Shown: in pieces, positions 14,301 to 26,400 of the stretch
Position numbering within the stretch: position 1 is the first letter of the stretch
Layout: every line of letters starts with the position of its first letter
Origin: Erpobdella octoculata
Taxonomy: Eukaryota; Annelida; Clitellata; Hirudinida; Erpobdellidae
Length of the DNA: 64,000 bases
Direction: 5' to 3'
Assembly (NCBI GenBank): GCA_963978895.1
Contig: OZ022241.1
Location: 11,241,356 to 11,305,355, forward strand
Program-made: the position numbers and the translations under genes
Notes under the pieces: generated by a model
What the model saw: only the letters and a program-made list of their open reading frames with translations
Database searches by the model: none
What the model was told of the DNA's origin: nothing

Positions 14301-15164
14301 AATTGTTGCCAATGCACGTGAAAGAAGTTATCTCATTGGACAGATGGTTTACGAAAAAGTTTTTATGTGCTAATTCCTTTTCAATATTCTTCAAAAACGT
14401 TATTTAAATAAATTAATAAACAACTTATTTATTATTTAAAAAATGATGAATTAATCAAATGTACCATAAATTGAGTAAAAATATTTTTGTAGTCTTCAAA
14501 AGTTGACAATTCTTCTTCTTTGTCCAATTTACAAATATGAATTTTAATTTCTTTCATCCAATTGGATAACTCTTTTAGATGGCTTTTGTGCTTTTCGGAC
14601 TTTGATCCTGTTTCTGTGTAGAGTTTTCTGTGTATAGAATAATGTATTGTTTGATTAAATATTGATGCAACAAAATTGTTTTATTTTGTTTGTGCTGAAA
14701 TTAAGTCGAACACTTTTCCCAATAAACTTTGATATGTAACTTGTACGGGCTTGAAAGAACAGTTCTTTTAACAAATGGTACAATGTGCTGACGGGTTGCC
14801 TTACTCTATCAGACCATACCAATTTACAAATTTTTTTTTGTAAATTCAGGTTAATTAACATTTGTTGAAAACAGATAAAAATAAAGCATAAATTAAATTC
14901 ATATAAATAATAATTTTAAAAAATTAAAAACACTTTTATAAAATGCTCTAAAAAATACACAATAAATTATAAACATTAAAGTGTGGGGCACAATTTTAGG
15001 TGCGCAAAATAAAACTCCACACGCTTTTATGTTTATAATTTATTGTGTACTTTTTAGAGCATTTTATAAAAACATGTTTTTAATTTTTTTAAGTTATTAT
15101 TTATATGAATTTAATTTTGTTTATAGCTATGAATCTTAAGTTTTTTAAATTTTATAATATTAAT

Positions 15165-15260
<96 letters not shown>

Positions 15261-15261
15261 A

Positions 15262-15305
<44 letters not shown>

Positions 15306-15749
15306 ACGTACTTAGGTGTAATATTTTCTTTCAGGCACGCGCTATTAAAGACAATAGACCATTTTGCGTTTATTATTTTTTTAGACAGACATTCTAAATT
15401 TTTCAAACTACATACATTCTTTGCTTCAACTCGGGCTAACGGACCGTTTCGACTAACATTGTCATCCTCAGAGCCCATTTAAAATTTAAACCAAACGTCG
15501 ACTCAAGAAACGATACAATGAAATAAACAATAAAACCAGGTATAGCGTACCTACCCTAGATATTAGAATATCGTAAAAGGAACTGAGATAAAAATAATAG
15601 AAATATGTATTAAGAAAGTTCAAATAATTTAAAAAATACAATAAAATAGTATGTACAAGAATATGGCTATGGTCGTAATTTGCTTATAGAAGAATACAAT
15701 GTAAAATTACAAACATGAACATGTTATTTTATTTTTTTTATTTAGTTAT

Positions 15750-15792
<43 letters not shown>

Positions 15793-18700
15793 GACTCTTT
15801 GTTTGTTTGTTTGTTTATTTATCTCTTATGGAAATCTAAACTGCTATACCAATTTTAACGAAATTTGGCATGGAGGTATATAGCTTAAAGAGTAGAAGGT
15901 CATAGGAAATTTTTTAATTTAAAAAAATTTTATTATATTTTTTTATAACCAAATAACTTTCCAGGACAAAAATGCCTATGTACAAACATCAAAGGTTATT
16001 GCGTAATAAAATTTATATTTAGTTAACATATAAACGTTTGAAGATTTCACGCAAATTTTAGAAAGTCTATTTCATGTTTTATGAGCTAAAAGAATTTAGG
16101 AGAGAGTAGAAGAAAGAAAGTGAGCGCGAGCGAGAACGGGAGAGCACGTGGGAATGGGAACTGGAGAGCGAGCAGGAATGGGAAAACAGCTGAAAGCGGG
16201 AGAGCAACTCCGCTAGTTAATAATAACTTAATGTTATTGACTGTTTATCAAGAAGGCTGCATGCTCTCTGCCTTCTATCAATTGTAATGAAAACTTTTGC
16301 CAGTAAAGTGTATCACGTATAAAAAATTTTAAATATTAATTGTTTAATTTAATATTGTTAAGGTATCAAGAATATGAATATATTCCAAATTTCAGTTAGA
16401 AAACATACAGGGAAGATGGTCGAAATAAATTACAAACTTTGTCGCAGAATTCAATGGACTTGTAAAGCTAAAGGAAAGCATGTAAAAATTAAAAAACTTC
16501 TAACTTCAAATCCTCAAGTTCTTCCATCTTTTTCAACCAACAAATTGTGAGACTTTCTAATTTTTCTTTCAAATCAAACGAAACATCATCAGGAATGCCC
16601 GACAACTTTCTACTGCATTTTTCACTCATTTTTAATTGTTCGGCTTTGCCTTTTTGAATCATTCCATCGATTCTCTGAGTTAATTTTTCATCATTTTTAA
16701 AACGATATGAGTATATCATTAAATTTTTCATACATTCTCTCAATTGCGGACTATATTCTTATTTAATAAATAATAACATGTAAAACTTTCATTATAACCT
16801 GAACAGCTTCCCATGGTGGCATCCTCTTTAACTTTCCCTCTTCAGAATTTACAGTTGACAAATGTTTATCAAACTCATACAAAACTGCTTCAATCTCATT
16901 TTTTACTTTCGTTTCATCTCTTATTTTTTCCTGTACGAAAAAATATTAACTCAAAATTAAATAAAATTCTCAAGCAAAAATGTATTTTAATAGAAATTAA
17001 AAATTGTATGTCATCTGTAGTGTGTTACTTATTCTATTTAATAAAGTTATTTATTATACCAACTGGGTACCCGGCATATCCCTGTTTTTTAGATTTTTCT
17101 CTTGTTTCTCTCTTTCCCTCCCTCACTCCCACTCTCTCAAAAATTAAAACAAAGAGCATATTAAGTTCAAAGATAAACTAAATCTTTTCCCTAGTTATAT
17201 TCCTCAAATGTAATTAATTTCAATCAGGTTAGTTGAGGTGCCGAGATTTTTATAAGAAACAAACAAACAAACAAAATCTTCAATTTAGAGATTTAGCATA
17301 ATATATCAAAAAAACAAATAGAAATTCAGCATAATTATTGGATTACAGAAATGGATTAATTATATCCGAAATGGTCATGGCAGCCAACCAAAACTGCACA
17401 TAATCAGAATTAATTAAATAAATTAAAAAACCTGAATAAGTTTCTGACGTAATAGAGCCAGCCTGTCCTGCAAGGAGGCAGCTCGGCAAACCACCACTTC
17501 TGATTGTGTTGATTTGAATTCTTTAGTTATTTTTAGAGCATCAGTATGAACTTCATCGACTTTCTTTTTCTGTCTTTCAACATCATGAAGAAGCATCTGT
17601 TGAAGTTTTTTTTGTTTGTAATTATTCTCAGCAAATCAAAACTTATAAATTGTAAATAAAAGCAGCTTCGAGATTGGTTGAACATTTTAATATAACTCCA
17701 TAATAGTATTTAAAAACATTCCTTCTAACTACATCTTAAAATTACATGAGAAGCCAGATAGACCAAAAATATGCTCGCTACTCTTGAAGTGTGTAAGCTC
17801 TGAACTAGCTGACCAAGTCTTGAGCAACAACATGATATGATGATGTAAATAAAAAAAAGCTTACATTGATCTCTAAAATTCTCTCTGAATTTTCATCAAT
17901 ATTATCAACCAGCAGAGACAATCTTCTTTCAATATAACCCACTTCTTCTTCAATCAAATCTCCAGAAATGTTCAACTTAGATATCTCGGCAGCATAGCTG
18001 TCAAGTTTCGAAGACAATTCTGATACAATTTGTTCACCTTTGCAGATCTTATTTGATAATTCCATTTGTGCTTGCAAAACAAAATCATTTTGATCATCAC
18101 ATTCTTCCTGTAAATCCTTACAATCAACTGTTTTGTCGAGTGATGAAATTTTTGTTTTTAAACTATTAAGATGATCCTGAAATATACAAAATATTTGCCA
18201 CCATTAAATTGTGTCTTTTCTAAATGAGTTATTTGTTGAAATCATTCAAACTTGATATTTTGATAGGACAAGGGTATTTGAATGATTATATATGACATCT
18301 TTTTGCATCAGTTTCAACTTTCCTACAATGTCTTCAATCTCTCTGTCCAACATCTTCACTGAATTTGTAAGTGTAGAAAGTGAACTTTGAACATTTTTAA
18401 AATTTTTCAATCTTGTTTTCAATGCCTTGAAAATACAAATCAAATTTAGTTGAATAACAATTTAATAAATTTAAAATTAATTATTTATTTATTAAACAAA
18501 TCCATAAAAAAATTGAAAATAAATATTGACCTTCTCTGCCAAATTGTGATTTTCAGCTACTTGTTCAACAACCTCAGAAAATATTATACTTGAGTCCATT
18601 TTTCCAAATTTAAACAAATTCTCAATTTCACGGACAGCAGACAATAAACGAGATTTTGATTGATCTACTCTTTCTTGTTCGTTCTGGATTAAACAAATAA

Positions 18701-21700
18701 AATAATGAAAATTAAATTAAATAAATTCAAAACAACAACAGTTTCTACTCAATAACAACAAATAAATAACATACCTCAAGCTGAGCAATTTTATCGACGA
18801 CATTCGATGTCGATTGCAACTTTTCCGAACAGATGGATTTCGCCAACTCCAACGAATGTTCAAAGCACTTCTTCATCTGACCGATATCTTTCAATTTCTC
18901 TTTTATTTTAAAACTATTTTCTTTTTCTATTATCCCTTTTTCTTTTGCTTTTTCAATTTTTTCATTAAGCTCATCATGTCTACTCTTCAAATTGTTTCCT
19001 TTTTGAATGCTGAGTTCTATCATTTTATCACTACATTTATCAAATTCCATCATGAAATTAGACAAATCTAAAATTGAATGGTTTATATCCTCTTCCATTT
19101 TAGTGAGGGCTTCCTCTAAATCTTCAGGTGTTTGAACTTCCACAATGTCTCCAACTTGAGGCATTAGAGATAATTTCTTGTTTATTTCATTTTCAATAAA
19201 TTGAGCACTAGTTTCTGTTTCAATCAAACTTTCATGTTTTTCAGTGAAACATTTTTTCAACTTTTCAGCTTCATCATTAATAGAATCACATTTCAATAAA
19301 TCTTCAATTAGAATATCAGATTGCTCTATATATGGAACACTCAGATCTGATAACTGATACTTCAAAGAAGCTTCCAAATTTTTGCCACATTTAATCATTT
19401 CAAAAACCTCACGGAACCTGCAATCAACGACTGAGGGATCAAAATTCATATTGCTTGTTAGGTCTCTCTCAACTTCCTTGATGCACTGGTAAATCTGATC
19501 CAACTGGGACTTGTATTTTTTAAACAACAAATGGAAAGCATTCAATTCATTGACGGGCTGTGATGCACTGGTCATGGATACTTCAAAATTCTTAAGTTGA
19601 AAATGCAAAGGGGCAAGATCGTTGCATTCAATCTCGTCTACAATTTTTCGGTTTTCTTCCTTAAAGCTTGTCCAGTTTAGAAGAACATTTTCATAATCTT
19701 TGCTGATATTCTGAAAACAAATTATTTTTAATATTTCTACAAACAGAATTTATTACATTTTTTTCTTAATAATTTCTTAATTTAATCTCATGAAATAAAT
19801 AATAAGACTCAAGTTCACAACATGAAAACTCAAGTTTACCTCAACAGAATTGATATCTTGTACATCTGATACGAGCTGTGAAAGTTGAACACTATGCATC
19901 CGTTCCAGCAACTCATTTAAATTATCATCCAACACATTCAAATATGAAGTCACGTCTTCTAAATTCTTCTTCTTATTGGTCAAATTACAGCTTCGTTCAT
20001 TTAGTTGATTAAATAACAAATCATGGAGATTTTTAAAATCGAAAACTTCCTGGTACATAATTTTTTTAACTTCATTCGGAATGTAAGGAGTGAGTTTTTC
20101 AAAATTGGATTCCATGCAGAGTAGTTGATTTTTACTATTGAGTAACTCATGCAAGAGATCCTGTAGAATAAACAATTATTAATTTCAATAGATATTTGTT
20201 AACACAAATATGTTTATTTTATTTTACCTCATTTGACTGTTTAGCTTTATTTACTACAAGTAAATCGGGTACGTTCTCGGAATCGAACGAACAAGAAATT
20301 TCCTGTTCAACTTTCTCATTGAAAGACTGCAGATGTGTTTTGTAGCTTTCATATTTCTTCCACATTGATAAAATGTTTGCATAATCTCTTATGTGGCATT
20401 CAAGTTTTTCAGTAGTTGCATGAAACTGATTCTTTAAATCTGAAATAACACAATTTATGGAATTCTTCTCAGATATGCAGGAGGCTTCTTGGTCCAAGCA
20501 GATCAGTAAACTTTCAAAATGAGCAGTTTTAGAATGAAGTTTCTGAAAAAATAACATCAACTTTAAAAAATTTAGCACATTATTCTTATTTTATTACATA
20601 GACTTATTCAATAAAAATTTAAGTTAAAAACAAACAATTAATAATCAGTTTTAAAATGTAATAATATTTACTTTAGCATCTTCAAATAAAATTTTCATTT
20701 CATCCAAACTTGTAAATTTCTTCTTACAACTAGCATCATTGTCTTCAAGATATTTATTTACATGATGCATCCATGCTGAGATTTCCATTATCAACTCTCC
20801 GCATTTCATCAGATGAGTGGCATCTGATTCCATGGAAAAATATTTATCCTTGATTTCATCACAAAACTTGATGAAAGCATCTTCCAAGCGTTCATACTCC
20901 GATGAAAGTTTTTCGCTCTTCCAAGTTGGAACAAACTCGTTATTTTTTATTTCGTTCAGCAGGTTCAATAAAAATGACAATTTCGAATAACCGTCTTTTT
21001 CAATTTCTACTGTTAGAATCTATATGAAAAAATTTGATAGAGAAATACAATAAAGTTAATAAAAAAAAAATTTTTAAATTAAAGATGTAGAAATTGCAAA
21101 AAATAAAAAAGATACAAATTTTTTTCTTAAATGTTTTTTTTCTTCTTAAAATTAAACTAAAAACTTACTTTGGCTTTCTGCAAAACTTCAGAAATTTTCT
21201 TTTCATCAACATCATCACATGAATGAAAATCTTCCTCTGAAATTTTATCTTTGCAACCTTCAAGAAATTGATTGAAACAATCAATTTCTTGTTCAAACCG
21301 ATGACACATTTCAATGCTCAATTCTTCTTTCTCAACTTCAGCAGAAATATTCAAAATTTTCTCAGATCTTTCCCTTTTTAATTCATTCAATGTTTTCTGC
21401 AGATTTTCTCCAACAGGAGAACTGACATATTTCGAGAGACCCACGACAGTACCTTCGAGTTGTTTCATCTCATCTTCAAGATCATCTATCTGCATCAGAA
21501 GCTGCTTCTTGTAAATCAGAGTCATGGTTTTGTGATCTTCTGACAAATTTTCTTCCAGTTTCGTTGCACAGCTGTGATATTCCTGCCACAGTTGTGAGCT
21601 TTCCTTCAACAACAACAAAATAATAAGAATACAGATTCAACAATCACCTGATAAATAAATATTAAAAATAGCATTTCAATCCATAAAAACAAACCTGCAA

Positions 21701-23336
21701 TTTGAAAAGTTTATTATGGGCAGACGTTCTTGCAGATATGCAAAAATTCAGGCAATCTTTTAAATAATCAGCAATGAACTTCGGAGAATTAGGAGAGTTG
21801 AGCATTGCATAAGCATCATCTATCAAGTTGCCAACATCAGTAACTTCAGATTCAAAATCCTGATTTAATAATATAACGAATAATGCTCGTGACAATTAAA
21901 TAATTTATTAAAATTAAAATAAAATCACAAAAATTGAATTTTATTTTATTTTTGAATATGCAAATCAAGGACTCACTTCATATTCTTCAAGCTGCTTCTG
22001 AACAACATCGATTCCATCAAGATAACTATCCGTTGCGATGAATTCATTTTTCTTAAGAACTTCAATTCTGTCATCGAGATTCGATTTCAAATTCCGACAC
22101 GCCCGAACGACAATCGACTTACGAGAGACCTCTTCGGATGACGACTGCAAGATTTCGAGCCTAAAAATGTAATTTATTCGTTTCAGTATTAATTTTTCGA
22201 TATTTCAAAATTACATTTTTTGCGACTCAATCAAATAATTTTTTTTACACTAAAAAGAACTAAAAAAAACATTTTTCAAATACCTCTCGCACAATTTCAA
22301 AAAATCGTGAGATTCATCATCAAATTTCTTTGACAAAAAAGAATTAAAAGCAAGTTCTTGTAGCAATGATTTTGTCTTGCAAACATTTTGTTTTTGCTCT
22401 TCGATATCTTTTATTCGTTCCTGGTGGGACAATTTCCAATAAGTATATAATACAAAATTGCAGTAAAACAATCTAAATGAATTGAAATACGAACATTTAA
22501 CATCTCAAAGTTTTCATTGAATTCATCGGTGTCTGAATCGCATCTCTCGAGTTTCACAACGATTTCCTCAGCAGAGTTCACCCAATCAATAAATATTTCT
22601 TTTCTTAAAATCAAAAAGTAAAAATAAACAAAAAAAATTATTACAAAAATGTGGAATACATTAAATTAAAACAAAATAAAAGTTAACTTTGATAAAAAAT
22701 TTCTATAAATTGTTATTCCATTCTTCAGTTCTTCTTTTACGTTAGAATTTCTTTCAGAAAGTTCTTGAAACTTTTCAGAGCAGCTTTCTAGTTTAAGTTT
22801 TAAGTTTTCATCATTCTGGCTGAGATTTTTCATTTTCTCAAAAGATTCAAAACATTCCATCGGCATTTCTTGATTCTTGTAATTGAAATGTTGATAATTA
22901 TTATTTTTCTGAGAAAATAATTAAAACTTTTATTCTAACCTCTAATATGCGCAAAACAGCTTCATAATCACAATCTGGCGTCTTCAACAAATCTTCAACT
23001 TTTGCATTTGTAGCTATTATAGGATTCAACATATCCATGAAATGCTTTTCTTCATTTAGAAACTTAATAACATCTTGCCTTTCTGATGCTGCGTTGGCAA
23101 GTCTTTGGATTTGCTAAAAAAAAGTTTTTTATTTATTTATTTATTTATTAAATAATTTTAAACACCAAATAAATTGTAAACGAGACCAAATACATTTTGT
23201 TTCAAACTTTTGAAATAGAAATTTATACAGGTCCACTCTCGTTAATACCCTATAATTAATTTGTTCAAAATTTGGCAGACTAACAAATTTCAGAAAATAA
23301 AAGCAAATTTTAAAATCTTGATAATCAAATTCTATG

Positions 23337-23419
<83 letters not shown>

Positions 23420-26400
23420 GCTAAAAGTTCTCTGATTTGTGGCCTTTTTGAAGGCTCCATGGTTATGCCATTTCTCTTAGTGCAAATACATAGACAGGGC
23501 CTATATATTTATTCCATATAAATATTCATTACAACATCTTAAAATGTAATTAAGTAACCTCTGAATACAATTCTGCCTTGAAAAGTTTTTGTTCCATATC
23601 TCTGTGGTTGATTGGAAAACCTTTCAATTTGTCTAGGAGCTGCTCATTCTTTTGAGCCATATCATAGATGGAAGTTCCAGAAAAATGTTTCTTTGTGATA
23701 AATTTTAATTATTATGAACAAGTTAAAATAAGAAAAATAATTTTAATGAAAATAGTATTTAACTTTTAGAAAATAATATTTCGTTACAACAAAATATTAT
23801 TTTATATATTTAATTTATCTTTTAAATATTCAATATTGAAACAGCAGCATTTGATTTAACCAACAAATTAGCAAAAATAAAGAGTTGATACAACCGAATA
23901 AATTCATAAGAAATGTATGTTATTTTAAGAACTACAAAACAAACATTGTACGCTTCTTCAACGGCAGCACGAGACTCTTCAGAAATACCACCACCATCGC
24001 TGCCGATAACTTTCTCCATTTCATTTAATATCTCTTCTCCTTCTTTCTTCCATCTTTCAATCAACGAAAAATTTGTTTCGTACTCGGCAAAGAGGGGGAG
24101 CATGATTTCCAGTTCTTCAATTTTTGTGCTGCTTTGCTCGTAAACTTGCATGAGTTGATCTTTGAAGCTTTTCAGATTTTGTGCAACGATTTTGATGTCG
24201 CTATCTTCGGGCTTGTTTTTAATCATTTGCTCCACTTTCTCTAACATTTCTTCACATGCAGTTAACTGACATTTTGCATTAGCATTTATCTCCTAGAAAA
24301 AATATTGATTTAAAAAAAACTTTACAAATTCCATCAATACCAGCAGATTTTTTTTCAACGTCAATAAAACTCAAAACTCTACAATAAAAACTAGTTGAGA
24401 AAAAGTAGTCTAATATTTTCACACAATTTTTTAAACATATTCTTACCAAGTTCTGAAGTAATTTTATGTAACATTTTACACTTGTTTTTAAAATTATTTT
24501 GTAAAAATTCAGATGTATTACGTAGTAAATTAATTTGTCATATTATGTTGTAAAATATTTAGTTTCCTTATATTTTAAAGTATTTTGTCCTATTACATTA
24601 TAAAGTATTTTTATATTACACTGTAAAATTGTCATCTTATATTGCAAAATAATTTGTTACTTGGTTCATCCTATTTAATAAAACAATTTATTTTGTTTTA
24701 ACAGTATTATATTTTATTGCAATTTTATAGCAGTACTATATTTTATAACAGTATTATATTTTATCGCAATATTATATTTTATTGCAATATTATATTAAAA
24801 ACTTACTTGAATATCTTCAGCTTTCTTTCTGATAGAATTACTTGAATCTCCAACTTCAACATTCAAATTCTCAGTAAAATTTTTCAACTTTTCTTTCAAC
24901 ATCAAGGTTTCTCCGTCAGTTTTTTCAATGAATTCCTTCAATTTCTGATCTTCCAATTTTCGTGGATACTTGTCGACGAATTGTGATATGTAAGTCATTA
25001 TAGATTTCTCATCCGGCTTTTCAACATCAACGTCTGAAGATTGTAAACAAAACAAAATAATTTTTTTATTTATTTATTATTTTGTGATTTTTTCCAATGA
25101 ACATTTTTGTGAATAGTAATAGTTATGTAATTATCTATAATCTATATCTAATATAATTTTTTAAACTGAAAAATCTCTCTAACAAATATTTTATGTCAGA
25201 AGAATTATTAATTATTAATTTTTTAATTAATAACTAAATAAAAACAATAACACATATTAATTAATAAAAATTATTTATTAATTAATACTTGAATAAGCTC
25301 AATAAGAAATAAATTAACATTATAACATTACATTTATAAGATTTAAACTATTAAACTTAATTAACTCTTACTAAATGAGTTAAATTATTTCAAGTCAGTA
25401 AATCGCAATCAAACTTCGGCAAACCTTCAGGATCAAGCAGCCTCGGAATTCCAAGATGTTTTTCGGCAGTATCGAAAGCTCTTTCGAGGTTTTCCTTTGA
25501 ACTGCTACTTTCCACAACTTTCATGTCGACAATGTTTGGTTCAATCTGGTGGATCAGCGCATTGAAGGCCACCCCATCTCTCCAGCTTGCTCCAAAATCT
25601 TTCACGTTTATTCCATATTTGCTGTTTTGGAAACATCAATTAAAATATACAGAAAATGAAACTAAAATATTTATTAAATTATTTATATTTAATTTATATT
25701 CATATGTCATAAATGTAACTAATAAATAGATAAGAGCTACAATTAAGAAAATATTAACAATGACAACAGCATCGTTTAGTCATTCATAACTGGACTGAAA
25801 ATAAGAAGATGCTGTAACAAATGGCCTACTTGGCAACAGTATTTTGAGCCCATTTCAACATGACCATTCTCGGTTCAGATTTATTTCGTGACTTTGACAA
25901 CTTTCCATTCTCACCAAACAATCGACCACACAACAGCTTTGTCGACTCTTCGATCTTCAAGCAGAAAAATTTAAAAAAATAACCTTATAAATTATTAAAA
26001 GTGTTAAAAAATAAATCATCTGCTTGGCTGCATAACAACCTGGAAAGACAGAATAAGCGTCCAGATGAGTCCAAGAACAATGCATGGCTTTCCGTCCACA
26101 ACGTCACTCGCATTTATATTCACCATCTTGACCTTCGCAATTACATTAACAAAAAAATTAAATTTACTTTTAATTATAATTATAATTATAATTAAAACTT
26201 TGTAAAAATTGTAACCTGTCTGCTTCTAAGAAAGCTGAGAACTTTCCCGACGTTATTGATTTGATGGATCCTTTGCATTTGTCCGTGCCAGTTTTCTTGT
26301 TCGACAGACTGATCCAAAAAAAATTTGTTGAAAGTTGTGTAAAAATGTGTTACATCAAATTGCCGAACATTTAGTTATTTTTTAACCAGTTTAAATACTT

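Noticed and set aside
15105..15482. Frames on both strands around poly-Ile and YIYI stretches
   Set aside because: Produced by (TAA)n and (TA)n runs; no coding features beyond the repeats.
23260..23521. Plus-strand gene with Ser-Leu repeats
   Set aside because: Caused by the CT microsatellite in a nesprin intron.
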